Source of the DNA: Ignavibacteria bacterium
GTDB taxonomy: Bacteria > Bacteroidota > Ignavibacteria > Tepidaquicellales > Tepidaquicellaceae
DNA length: 64,000 bases
Reading direction: 5' to 3'
Assembly (NCBI GenBank): GCA_016719565.1
Contig: JADJYU010000003.1
Coordinates: forward strand, 620,001 to 684,000
Part shown: one piece after another, positions 8,930 through 18,387 of the stretch
Layout of the letters: each line of letters opens with the position of its first letter
Position numbering within the stretch: position 1 is the first letter of the stretch
Program-made: the position numbers and the translations under genes
Notes under the pieces: model-generated
Told to the model about the DNA's origin: nothing
Databases searched by the model: none
What the model saw: only the letters and a program-made list of their open reading frames with translations

Positions 8930-10320
8930 AACGGCACTGTCCAGTTTTGATTTTTTTTCATTCGCTTTATGAACTTACTGCAGATGTCCGTAATGTCTCC
9001 CGCCCCCTGAAATATTATTACATCACCGTCCTTACATATTACTTCCATTTCTGATAATAACTTATCATTGTCTTCATAATATTTTCCTTCTTTTCCGAAA
9101 GAATTAAATTCTTTCAGTATCAGCTCGCTTGTAACTCCCGGTATGCTTTCCTCTCTAGCCGGGTATATCTTTGTGAGCAGAAGTAAATCAGTATTTTTAA
9201 ATGCTTCCGCAAATTCTTTGTAAAAATCTCTCGTCCGTGTGTATAAATGCGGCTGAAATACTGTGATAATCCTTCCCTCATGAAGTCTTCTCATTGCTTC
9301 CAGCGTTACTTTAACTTCAGTCGGATGATGCGCATAATCATCATATATTTTTATGCCGTTTACATATTTTAATTCCATTCTTCTTTTCACTCCGGTAAAT
9401 GTCTTCATGCTCTCATTGAATCCTTCTGACTTTATGCCGAAATTATTTGCAGCTATATATGCCGCTGTCGAATTCAGTATGTTATGATTACCGAATACTT
9501 TTATTCTTAGATATTCACTTCCTATTTGAAATGCAATGCTCGATTTCTCATAACCAGCTGAAGCTATTACTGTATCATTCGATTTTTTAAAACCATATGT
9601 AATTTTTTTCGGAAACTCCTTTATCACATCAGTTACATTCTCATCATCCCCGCATGCAATTATCTTCAGATCTTTCTTTCCGTTTTGCAAAAATTCTCTG
9701 AATGATTCCTTTATGTCATTAATATCTTTGTAAATATCCAGATGATCTTCCTCTATGTTTGTGATTACAATAATGTCCGGTTTCAATTTCAAAAAACTTC
9801 TGTCATACTCATCCGCTTCCACTATCGCTATATTGCTTTTTCCGATCCTCGATGTGCCCCCATCCAGAAAATCCAGATTGCCGCCTACAAAAACAGTAGG
9901 ATCAAGTTTATTGTCTATTAAGATCTTTGCGATCATTGAAGTAGTAGTAGTCTTTCCGTGTGTACCGCAGACAGCTATCATAAACATCTCGTTTACAATG
10001 CTGCCGAGTGCTTCCGCTCTTTTCACCGCTTTTATGTTCAGTTCACGAGATTTTTTTAACTCCTCATTATCTTCATTCACAGCAGATGTATAAATCACAA
10101 GATCCGTATCATCTGAAAGATTCTCCGCTTTGTGTCCTTCAAAAACTTTAACACCGTGAGCCATCAGCTTTCTTCCCGAAGGTCCGGGATTCAGATCACT
10201 CCCCGTGACATTGTATTTTTTTTGTACAAGGTACTCAGCAATCCCGCTCATACCGATTCCGCTTATTCCAATGAGATGAATATTTTTAATGCCGCTGAAA
10301 ATGTTTTCAGATGTATTCAT
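8926..10320 (-). CDS. murC: UDP-N-acetylmuramate--L-alanine ligase MurC
   Basis: MurC adds L-alanine to UDP-MurNAc in the cytoplasm, the first peptide step of peptidoglycan synthesis, using ATP. The 464-residue protein has the N-terminal Rossmann region GISGIGMSGIAEYL (about residues 18-31), the Mur ligase P-loop GTHGKTTTTSM (near 120), the EADEYDRSFL motif and the C-terminal DDYAHHPTEV motif that is typical of MurC. Its ATG overlaps the stop of the preceding membrane-protein gene by one base, and its stop overlaps the upstream start of ftsQ by three. The identification is secure. Confidence 0.97.
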   Translation of the reverse strand: MNTSENIFSGIKNIHLIGISGIGMSGIAEYLVQKKYNVTGSDLNPGPSGRKLMAHGVKVFEGHKAENLSDDTDLVIYTSAVNEDNEELKKSRELNIKAVKRAEALGSIVNEMFMIAVCGTHGKTTTTSMIAKILIDNKLDPTVFVGGNLDFLDGGTSRIGKSNIAIVEADEYDRSFLKLKPDIIVITNIEEDHLDIYKDINDIKESFREFLQNGKKDLKIIACGDDENVTDVIKEFPKKITYGFKKSNDTVIASAGYEKSSIAFQIGSEYLRIKVFGNHNILNSTAAYIAANNFGIKSEGFNESMKTFTGVKRRMELKYVNGIKIYDDYAHHPTEVKVTLEAMRRLHEGRIITVFQPHLYTRTRDFYKEFAEAFKNTDLLLLTKIYPAREESIPGVTSELILKEFNSFGKEGKYYEDNDKLLSEMEVICKDGDVIIFQGAGDITDICSKFIKRMKKNQNWTVPL

Positions 10321-10787
10321 TAATGTTGAGATAATTTTTTTGAAATATTTTTGAATTCATACATCAGTTCCTTTTCATTATTAAAGTCGCTCAGCTTAAT
10401 TCTCAGGAATCTCCTTCTGTCAGCTAATTTGAGCTTCACAATTCTTGACTCGCTTTTCTCCTCTTTCATTCTTTTTTTCTCTCTGGAAAATCTGACCTGC
10501 AGTATTTCACTGTTTTGTATTTCTCTTTGTCCGAATCTGTTTTTAAATATAATTTTTGTCTCTTCAAATATTATCTGTCTGCCTCTCAATGCATTTATGA
10601 TCAGAAGTATCAGGTAAAAAATTATGAATATTGATATTATATATATGATCGGATTTTTTACAACGATCTCAAATCTTTCCTGGAAAAAATTTCCCTTTAT
10701 GAGAATGTAAATTATCAGTGTGATAAGATATATCGCCAGAGATTTATAATAAAAATCCAGATTGTATTTATATACTCTTTTACTCAA
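10320..10787 (-). CDS. Small membrane protein with PH-like domain, in dcw cluster
   Basis: The 155-residue protein has two strongly hydrophobic segments (about residues 16-31 and 47-64). A soluble part follows, starting GRQIIFEETKIIFKNRFGQREI, that resembles bacterial PH-like (bPH) domains of membrane proteins. A basic stretch SREKKRMKEEKSESR follows. I do not recognise a named family. It sits between murG and murC, six bases after murG, and its TAA overlaps the murC ATG. It is thus firmly inside the division and wall operon. A role in membrane or envelope assembly is inferred from position only. Confidence 0.7.
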   Translation of the reverse strand: MSKRVYKYNLDFYYKSLAIYLITLIIYILIKGNFFQERFEIVVKNPIIYIISIFIIFYLILLIINALRGRQIIFEETKIIFKNRFGQREIQNSEILQVRFSREKKRMKEEKSESRIVKLKLADRRRFLRIKLSDFNNEKELMYEFKNISKKLSQH

Positions 10788-10793
10788 ATTTAT

Positions 10794-11888
10794 TTATGCA
10801 GCTTTAATTAGTTTAATAATTTCCTCAGCTATTTTTTTTGCTGCTCCTTTATCCGAGATGCCGCTGATGTTTCTTTGCAATTCTTTCATTATATTTTTAT
10901 CGCCTGTGATTCTCAAAATTTCCGGGAGTAATTTTTCTCCAAGATCCTGCTGAAAAATAACTTCAGCAGCATTCAGCTTCTTAAGACTCAGCGCATTCTT
11001 CACCTGGTGCTCTTCGGCTGAACCGGGAAGAGGAATAATTATTGCCGCTTTCTCCAGCAGCGCAATTTCCATTATACTCGTAATTCCGGCTCTGCAAATA
11101 ATAAGATCACTTGCTGAATATGCGGCGCTCATGTCATTTATAAATTTATATATTTTTATCCTGTCCGACTTATCTTCAAACATTTCGCTTATTCTGTCAA
11201 AGTCTGTTTCGCCGGTCTGCCATATCACATTTATATTTTTTTCGTATAGAGCGGGAATAATATTAATCACCGCATCATTAATTGCTCTGGCTCCCTGACT
11301 TCCTCCGAAAATAAATAGTGTCGTTCCGGATACATTTAATCCGAATTTACTTAAAGATTCTGACCTGTCTTCGGCTTTCAGAGAACTTCTTACCGGATGT
11401 GATATTTTAATAATGTTGTCTTTCCTTTTTAAATAATTTTTAGTTTCATCAAAATTTATTACTACTTTATTTGCTTTCCGTGAAAGCATTTTTATAGTCT
11501 TTCCGGCAAATGAATTTCCTTCCTGAATAAGAGCAGGCACTCCCATCCTCAGCGCTTTCAGAATTACCGGCCCGCACACGAATCCTCCTGTTCCTACTGC
11601 AACATCCGGTTTGAATTTTCTGATAATTTGTTCACTCTTTATAAGCGACTTCATGATCTTATATGGTAGAGATATGTTGTTCAAAATTTTTGCTCTGTTA
11701 AATCCCGAAATCGTAATAGTTTCAAGCATATAATTATTTTGCGGTACAATTTTTTCTTCAATCCTTCCCTTCGCTCCGACAAATAATATTTCAGCTCCGG
11801 GATCAAGTATTTTAATTTCATCTGCAATTGCAATTGCCGGAAATATATGTCCGCCTGTTCCCCCGCCCGCAAATAAATATCTCATCAT
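10794..11888 (-). CDS. murG: UDP-GlcNAc transferase MurG (lipid II synthesis)
   Basis: MurG transfers GlcNAc from UDP-GlcNAc to lipid I to make lipid II on the cytoplasmic face of the inner membrane. The 364-residue protein starts with the family motif GGGTGGHIFPAIAIADE (about residues 8-24). It has the second glycine-rich loop GGSQGARAIN and the donor-binding region CRAGITSIMEIALL followed by PLPGSAEEHQVKNA. The start overlaps the end of ftsW by four bases (ATGA), showing tight coupling. The identification is secure. Confidence 0.97.
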   Translation of the reverse strand: MMRYLFAGGGTGGHIFPAIAIADEIKILDPGAEILFVGAKGRIEEKIVPQNNYMLETITISGFNRAKILNNISLPYKIMKSLIKSEQIIRKFKPDVAVGTGGFVCGPVILKALRMGVPALIQEGNSFAGKTIKMLSRKANKVVINFDETKNYLKRKDNIIKISHPVRSSLKAEDRSESLSKFGLNVSGTTLFIFGGSQGARAINDAVINIIPALYEKNINVIWQTGETDFDRISEMFEDKSDRIKIYKFINDMSAAYSASDLIICRAGITSIMEIALLEKAAIIIPLPGSAEEHQVKNALSLKKLNAAEVIFQQDLGEKLLPEILRITGDKNIMKELQRNISGISDKGAAKKIAEEIIKLIKAA

Positions 11889-12997
11889 TCAATGGTTATT
11901 CCCTCATCGATATCATTTCTGTATGAGGAAATATTTAATAAAATGCCGACAGCGAAAGCACTGAACAGAATAGACGTTCCGCCATAACTCACAAATGGCA
12001 AAGTTACCCCCGTTGTTGGAAATACCCCGCTCGCTACAGACATATTGACAGCGGCATTCAGCACGATCATTGTTGTAATTCCAAACGCCATATATTTTCC
12101 AAAGTCATCTTTTGTATCTTTTGCAATTTTGTATCCGCGTAAAAGTATTATGAAAAATAAAACAAGTATCGCGAATGTCCCTATAAATCCGTATTCCTCG
12201 CCTATTACGGAATATATAAAATCACCGTGCGCTTCCGGCAGAAAGTATTCCCTCTGATTCGAATTACCGGGTCCGATTCCGAGCAGGCCCCCGTTTCCGA
12301 ATCCGATCAGCGCCTGCTGCAGCTGATAGCTTGACTCACCACCTGAACTGTATTCCGAATATGACACTATTCTTTTTATTATATACTCTTTTGAAAGTAT
12401 GAATATTATTACAAATGGGATCAGTGACGCTAATGTGAAAAAAATATGTTTAACTTTTGCTCCCGAAAGAAAAAGCATAGACATGCATGTTGTGAATATT
12501 ATGATTGATACTGACAAATTCGGCTGCAGTAAGATCAGCCCGGATACAAGCAGTATATAAAACAGCACCGGTAAATATCCTCTGTAAAGCAGATCCAGAT
12601 AATCCTTCTTCAATGCAAGCATTAGCGAAATATAAATTACAACACAGTATCTGGCAAGCTCGGAAGGCTGAAAGCTGAACGGTCCCAGATTGATCCATCT
12701 GCTGGCGCCTTTTAATTCATTACCGGCAAACAAAGTAAATATCAAAAGTATAATTGTTATCCAGAGCAAATACTTTGCGCCGGACTTAAAACTTCTGTAA
12801 TCAAATCTGGCCATAAAAAATATTATCGCAACCGCCATAACAATTTTTATCATGTGCTGTTTTATCAGATAATTGCTGTCCTGAAATTTGTCCATCGCAA
12901 ATGTTGAACTGGCGCTGTATACGGCAACGACGCTGAAACCCATCAGCAAAAGTACCGGTAGCAAGATCCATATGTCAATTCTGTATTTGTGCGCCAA
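11885..12997 (-). CDS. ftsW: Peptidoglycan glycosyltransferase FtsW (SEDS family)
   Basis: FtsW is the division-specific SEDS peptidoglycan polymerase, working with FtsI. The 370-residue protein has about ten membrane helices. Visible family motifs are GASRWINLGPFSFQPSELA (mid-protein), the PEAHGDFIYSVIGEEYGF loop, and near the C-terminus GVFPTTGVTLPFVSYGGTS. It follows murD by 21 bases and overlaps murG by four. Its place beside murG favours FtsW over the elongation paralogue RodA. Confidence 0.96.
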   Translation of the reverse strand: MAHKYRIDIWILLPVLLLMGFSVVAVYSASSTFAMDKFQDSNYLIKQHMIKIVMAVAIIFFMARFDYRSFKSGAKYLLWITIILLIFTLFAGNELKGASRWINLGPFSFQPSELARYCVVIYISLMLALKKDYLDLLYRGYLPVLFYILLVSGLILLQPNLSVSIIIFTTCMSMLFLSGAKVKHIFFTLASLIPFVIIFILSKEYIIKRIVSYSEYSSGGESSYQLQQALIGFGNGGLLGIGPGNSNQREYFLPEAHGDFIYSVIGEEYGFIGTFAILVLFFIILLRGYKIAKDTKDDFGKYMAFGITTMIVLNAAVNMSVASGVFPTTGVTLPFVSYGGTSILFSAFAVGILLNISSYRNDIDEGITIE

Positions 12998-13018
12998 TTA
13001 ATTTATGCGATGATATGT

Positions 13019-14386
13019 TTAAAGTTTATTTACAAATTTTTTATACTCTGTTCCTCTGTGTTCATAGCTGTCAAACATATCAAAACTTTTACACGCCGGT
13101 GAAAGCAGTACAGTATCACCTGTAGCTCCGTTTTCAAATGAAATTCTCACAGCATCTTCTATTGTCACAGCTGACATACATTTGACTTTTCCTGAAAAAT
13201 AGTCAGTTATCTTTTTACTTGTCTCGCCGAGTGCTATTACCAGCTTTACTTTTTCTGAGATAAGTTTATCAGCTAATGAATAATCATTTCCCTTTTCCCT
13301 GCCTCCTATAATAAGGATAACGTTTTTATCAAAAGTCTCGAGCGCTACCAGCATCGAATCAATATTTGTCGCTTTAGAATCATTGTAATATTTTACCCCG
13401 TTCAGTTCTCTTACAAACTCTATTCTATGCTCAACACCTTTAAACGAGATCAGAGTATCCCGTATTATTTCCTTTTTTATATTAAAAGCTCTTGCTGAAA
13501 TAACTGCTGCAAGCGAATTATATAAATTATGATTTCCTCTTATATTTATTTCCGATGTTTTCATTATTACTTCATTTACATTTTTGTTTTTATCAAAATA
13601 AATTATGTTTCCCTCTGCAACCATACATCCCTTCTTAGTTTCCGAATCTTTTAGATCTTCATAAATACTGAAATAAGCATTCTCAGCATCTGTACTTTTT
13701 AAATCTTCTCTCAGGATCTTATCATCAAAGTTGATCACTGACAGGTCCGTTTGCATTTGATTCTCCCTGATCTTTCCCTTTGCATTCAGATAATTCTTAA
13801 AACTTTTATGCCAGTCAATATGATCGGGAGTTATATTAAGTATCACTGAAACTTCCGGTCTGAATTTCTCTGTATACTCAAGCTGATAGCTGCTGACCTC
13901 CAGCACTACAATCGAATCCTCCTTCAGTTCGCCCACTATCTCAGAAAAAGCAACTCCCACATTCCCGCAGACTTTTGTATCGTATCCTGCATTCTTAAAA
14001 ATGTCACCGGTCAGTACGGCTGTAGTAGTCTTTCCGTTTGTTCCCGTTATCGCAATTACCGGACATTTGCAGAAACGGAATGCGATCTCAATTTCCGAAT
14101 ATATTTTTTTACCAAGAGCAGTCGCCTTTTTAATAACTTCGCTTTCCGGAGAAATTCCGGGACTGACAATGAATACATCATTCTCAAAAATTTTATCCGA
14201 ATGTCCTCCGGTTTCATATTCAATGTTATCATCTGTAAGAATGTCTTTTCTGAAATACTTTAAATTCTCCTCCGGATTTTCCTCACTGAGAAAAACTTTA
14301 AATCCGTTTTTCTTAAGTAAAGCAGCCGCAGCAATTCCGCTTCTTCCCGCTCCCAGTATTGTATAAGAACTGTTGTCCGGTTCCAT
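13019..14386 (-). CDS. murD: UDP-MurNAc-L-Ala--D-glutamate ligase MurD
   Basis: MurD adds D-glutamate to UDP-MurNAc-L-alanine using ATP. The 455-residue protein shows the N-terminal dinucleotide-like motif LGAGRSGIAAAALL (about residues 11-24), the P-loop AITGTNGKTTTAVL, the NITPDHIDWH motif and the C-terminal YNDSKATN and LLSPACKSFDMFDSYEHRG motifs characteristic of MurD. The start codon shares one base with the mraY stop. The identification is secure. Confidence 0.97.
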   Translation of the reverse strand: MEPDNSSYTILGAGRSGIAAAALLKKNGFKVFLSEENPEENLKYFRKDILTDDNIEYETGGHSDKIFENDVFIVSPGISPESEVIKKATALGKKIYSEIEIAFRFCKCPVIAITGTNGKTTTAVLTGDIFKNAGYDTKVCGNVGVAFSEIVGELKEDSIVVLEVSSYQLEYTEKFRPEVSVILNITPDHIDWHKSFKNYLNAKGKIRENQMQTDLSVINFDDKILREDLKSTDAENAYFSIYEDLKDSETKKGCMVAEGNIIYFDKNKNVNEVIMKTSEINIRGNHNLYNSLAAVISARAFNIKKEIIRDTLISFKGVEHRIEFVRELNGVKYYNDSKATNIDSMLVALETFDKNVILIIGGREKGNDYSLADKLISEKVKLVIALGETSKKITDYFSGKVKCMSAVTIEDAVRISFENGATGDTVLLSPACKSFDMFDSYEHRGTEYKKFVNKL

Positions 14387-15495
14387 TATCTGATTTTTAA
14401 TGATGCTAAAGTAATAATGGCAAGGATAACTGCTACTATATAGAATCTTATTACTATCTTCGGTTCAGGGATTCCCTGCATTTCAAAATGATGATGGATC
14501 GGAGCCATTCTGAAAATTCTTTTTCCCTCGCCGTATTTTTTTCTGGTGTACTTAAAATAATATCTCTGCATGATCACTGATAATGCTTCGACAAAAAATA
14601 TTCCGCCGAGTATTGGCAGCATGAATTCTTTTTTTACCAGCACGCACAATGTTCCTACAGCTCCTCCGAGCGCAAGAGAACCGGTATCACCCATAAATAC
14701 CTGCGCCGGGAAAAAGTTGTACCATAGAAATCCAAGTGCCGCTCCGACAAGAGCAGTGCAGTATATCGCAAGTTCGCCGTTTCCCCGGAGATATATAATG
14801 TTCAGATACTTTGATGTCTCGACATTACCGGATACATAAGCTATTATACCAAGTGTTAAAGCCACTATCCCGACCGTTCCGACCGCAAGTCCGTCAAGTC
14901 CGTCAGTGAAGTTTACGGCATTTGAAGTAGCGGTAATTATAAAAACTACTATCGGTATGTATGCATATGAGAAATCAAATTCAAAGTCTTTCAGAAACGG
15001 AATAGTAGTTACGGAATTTATTCCTTCGAACTGAGGCAGGTAATATATTGCAAGTCCAACTATAAGACCAACAGTTATCTGACCAAGCATTTTATATCTC
15101 TCGGCAAGTCCTTTTTTATATTTCTTTACTACCTTCAGATAGTCATCAACGAATCCGACAAGTCCAAGCGCTATCGTTACAAATAAAATTATTATCACAT
15201 AAATATTTCCGAGATCGCCCCAAAGCAATACCGGGATCACAACGGAAAGTAAAATGATAAATCCTCCCATTGTAGGTGTACCGGCTTTTGACCAGTGGAA
15301 CTGCGGACCGTCTTCCTTTCTTGCTTCACCGATCTGCTTACTCTTTAATATCTTAATTATCTTCGGACCAAAAATAAAACTGATTAACAAAGCGGTAATT
15401 GCGGACAGCGCCGATCTGAATGTTATAAATCTGAATATATCAAATCCCGGCGGATCAAAGACTGCGTTTATATATTCCGCTAATTTATACAGCAT
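14386..15495 (-). CDS. mraY: Phospho-MurNAc-pentapeptide transferase MraY
   Basis: MraY moves phospho-MurNAc-pentapeptide to undecaprenyl phosphate, making lipid I in the inner membrane. The 369-residue, about ten-helix protein has the family motifs GTPTMGGFII, FVDDYLKV, NFTDGLDGLAVG and the C-terminal APIHHHFEMQG histidine cluster of the active site. It lies six bases after murF and shares a base with murD. The identification is secure. Confidence 0.98.
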   Translation of the reverse strand: MLYKLAEYINAVFDPPGFDIFRFITFRSALSAITALLISFIFGPKIIKILKSKQIGEARKEDGPQFHWSKAGTPTMGGFIILLSVVIPVLLWGDLGNIYVIIILFVTIALGLVGFVDDYLKVVKKYKKGLAERYKMLGQITVGLIVGLAIYYLPQFEGINSVTTIPFLKDFEFDFSYAYIPIVVFIITATSNAVNFTDGLDGLAVGTVGIVALTLGIIAYVSGNVETSKYLNIIYLRGNGELAIYCTALVGAALGFLWYNFFPAQVFMGDTGSLALGGAVGTLCVLVKKEFMLPILGGIFFVEALSVIMQRYYFKYTRKKYGEGKRIFRMAPIHHHFEMQGIPEPKIVIRFYIVAVILAIITLASLKIR

Positions 15496-15501
15496 GTTAA
15501 T

Positions 15502-16891
15502 TTAATTTTGAATTATATTATTGATTACCTCTTCCATCTTCATACCTCTGGAACCTTTCACATACACAACATCTCCTGATCTCAAATTTCTTTTGAGCAT
15601 TTCGGATAGATCGGACTTGTCATCAAAATAGAAATTATTCTTTATTTTCCCTGCGCTTTTAAATGTGTTCAGAGAAAATTTTCCGTATGTGAACAAATTC
15701 TTAATTCCGATTTTCAGCGCATATCTGCCTATCTCCGAATGCTCTTCTGCGCTGCCTTTACCGAGCTCCAGCATATCAGAAAGTACAGCGTACTTTTCTC
15801 CTTTGCTCTCAAAGCCAAGCAAAGTTTCCAGACCCATTTTTACTGATTCCGGATTGCTGTTGTAAGAATCATTTATAAACTTTATTCCTTTGTGATCAAT
15901 AATTTCCATTCTTTTTGAAGAGCTTTGTTTAAAATTCTTTAAAGCTTTTTTTAAAGAACTTACATTTACTTCAAAAGCCAGACCTGCTGATACTGCAGCA
16001 AGACCATTGTAAATTGAATGCTTTCCAAATGTTGAAATGGTCGCTGTGAATGACTTTAAATTATGACGCACTTTTAATACCGGATGATAATTTTTATTAT
16101 ATCCTTCAAATGTTCCCGTTACATCTGTTTTAAAATCATATGAATAGGAAATCACTTTTGCTTTTTTAATTTTCTTCGATTTGTTACTTATGAATTTGTC
16201 ATCGAAGTTCATGAATACTGTTCCTGAATTTTTTTCAAGATAATCATACAGCTCAAATTCAGCTTTCGCAACACCGTTCAGATCTTTAAAAAACTCAAGA
16301 TGCTCTTTACCAATATTTGTGACCATTCCGAATTCAGGTCTTGCGATGTTCATAAGATATTCCACTTCTTTAAAATGATTGCAGCCGACTTCCAGCACTG
16401 CAATGTCATGAGATTTCTTTAACTTTAGCAGAGTAAGCGGAAGACCGATATGATTATTCAGATTGCCGGTAGTACTCAGCACATTAAATTTCTCCGATAA
16501 GACCGCTGACACCAGATCTTTTGTAGTGGTCTTACCGTTACTGCCTCCTATACAAAACACGGGTATGCTGAATCTGCTTCTGTGCCCGGCAGCAAACTGA
16601 CCAAGCGCCTGAATTGTATCTTCAACTGTTATCAATGATTTTCCTTTATACTTACTTTTGTTTTTGTTGTACCAGCTCTTATTTACTACAGCAAGTTTTT
16701 ATTCCTTTTTTAAAAACATCATTCAGAAAATCATGCGCATCAAAATTCTCACCTTTAACTGCAAAAAATATTTCATTCTTACTAACGTTTCGCGAATCAA
16801 TGGACACCCCTGAAAATTTTTCATCCGGCTTGAGTCCGCTTAAAATGCTTTCCGAATGTTCAACTGACAATAGATCTTTAAGCTTCAGCAT
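15502..16891 (-). CDS. murF: UDP-MurNAc-tripeptide--D-Ala-D-Ala ligase MurF, frameshifted
   Basis: MurF adds D-Ala-D-Ala to the UDP-MurNAc tripeptide. The N-terminal substrate domain is in one frame from ATG 16891 (GVSIDSRNVSKNEIFFAVKG), which stops after KKGIKTCCSK. The rest, with P-loop GGSNGKTTTKDLV and FINDSYNSNPESVKMGLETL, is in another frame down to 15502. They meet at five A on the coding strand (16696-16700). Dropping one A gives KKGIKLAVVNKSWYNKNKSK and continues without a stop into LITVEDTIQALG, yielding a 462-residue protein of normal size. The start overlaps murE by 14 bases. As an essential gene, it is more likely affected by a sequence error than by true inactivation. Confidence 0.9.
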
Positions 16892-18386
16892 TTCCGCTGT
16901 TCTGATTCATATATTTCAGCACTATTTCTCTGTCGTCAAAATGACTTCTTATTCCTTTTACTTCCTGATAAGTCTCATGACCTTTTCCGCAAATTAAAAT
17001 AATATCACCTGGAGAAGAAACTTCAATTCCCTTTTTAATTGCTTCTTCTCTGTTTTCAATCACTTCATATTTTTTATCGGATTTTATACCTGATTCAATT
17101 TCTTTTATTATTTCCAGAGGTTCTTCAAATCTCGGATTGTCTGAAGTTATTATTGTATAGTCTGATAATTCCGTTGCAAACTTTCCCATCACAGGTCTTT
17201 TGGTTTTATCCTTATTTCCTCCGCATCCGAATATGGTAATAAGCGATCCGCCTTTTCCTTCATCATCAATAATTTCTCTAGCTGCATCGATTGCATTTTT
17301 CAGAGAATCCGATGTATGAGAATAATCAATTACCGATACCGCTCCGTTAGGCATTTGTAATTTCTGAAATCTTCCGGGCACGCCTTCGAACTTTGATAAA
17401 GCGGTCTTAATACAATTCAGATCTACTCCGTAATTCAAAACTGTTCCGGCCGACGCTAACGCATTATACACATTAAATCTTCCCGCGAGGCCGCAGCTTA
17501 TTTCAGTACTCTCACCCGATCTTAGTAAATCAAACTTAATACCATTTATATCAAGCTTTACATTTTTCGCATTAAGATCTTTTTTATTTTTTACTGATGC
17601 ATCAATAGAGTAAAATATTTTATGCCCTTTAGTCTCTTCCGTAATCATCTCACCGTATTCATCGTCGATGTTTGACAAAGCAAATGAATTTTCTGAAAGG
17701 GAGTCAAATAAAATTTTTTTTGCAATAAAATAGGATTCCATATCTTTATGAAAATCCAGATGCTCACTTGTTAAATTTGTAAAGACCGCTGTATCAAATT
17801 TTAATCCGTAAACTCTGTCCATTGACAAGGCGATGGATGAGACTTCCATTACACAGTATTCGATATTTTCAATCGCCATTATATTCAATATCATGTTTAA
17901 TTCCACTGAGTCAGGTGTTGTGAGTTTTGATTCAAATTTCTTATCCCCGATCCTGTATTCTATCGTTCCTATTAAACCGGTTTTATAGCCTGCTTCACTC
18001 AGCATTGAATGAATCAAATAGGAAGTAGTGGTCTTTCCGTTAGTTCCGGTTATACCTATCAGTTTCAGCTTTGAAGAAGGATCGCCGTAAAATATTCCGC
18101 TGACTACTGCCATATATTTTCTGATCTCTTTCACACTGATCACAGGAAGTTTCCCGACTGAATCAGATTCTTCTTCCGTGAAAACAAGTACAGCTCCTTT
18201 TGCAATCGCTTCAGTTATAAACTTATTTCCGTCGCTCTGAAGACCTTTAACTGCAAAAAAAATATTTCCCGGATGTATTTTTCTCGAATCATAACTAATG
18301 CCGGTAATTTCCGCATCTTCCGGAATATCAAATTTATATTTCAAAGAACGTTCAGAAAGCTTTTTCGATAATTCTGATAATTTCAT
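16878..18386 (-). CDS. murE: UDP-MurNAc-tripeptide synthetase MurE (meso-DAP type)
   Basis: MurE adds the third residue to UDP-MurNAc-L-Ala-D-Glu. The 502-residue protein has the N-terminal SYDSRKIHPGNIFFAVKG region, the P-loop GITGTNGKTTTSYL (about residues 113-126) and LDFHKDMESYF. Its C-terminal domain carries the motif DNPRFEEP; in MurE the DNPR signature goes with meso-diaminopimelate as the amino acid added, as in Gram-negative bacteria. It begins two bases after ftsI ends and overlaps murF at its 3' end. The identification is secure; the substrate is inferred from DNPR. Confidence 0.96.
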   Translation of the reverse strand: MKLSELSKKLSERSLKYKFDIPEDAEITGISYDSRKIHPGNIFFAVKGLQSDGNKFITEAIAKGAVLVFTEEESDSVGKLPVISVKEIRKYMAVVSGIFYGDPSSKLKLIGITGTNGKTTTSYLIHSMLSEAGYKTGLIGTIEYRIGDKKFESKLTTPDSVELNMILNIMAIENIEYCVMEVSSIALSMDRVYGLKFDTAVFTNLTSEHLDFHKDMESYFIAKKILFDSLSENSFALSNIDDEYGEMITEETKGHKIFYSIDASVKNKKDLNAKNVKLDINGIKFDLLRSGESTEISCGLAGRFNVYNALASAGTVLNYGVDLNCIKTALSKFEGVPGRFQKLQMPNGAVSVIDYSHTSDSLKNAIDAAREIIDDEGKGGSLITIFGCGGNKDKTKRPVMGKFATELSDYTIITSDNPRFEEPLEIIKEIESGIKSDKKYEVIENREEAIKKGIEVSSPGDIILICGKGHETYQEVKGIRSHFDDREIVLKYMNQNSGNAEA

Positions 18387-18387
18387 T

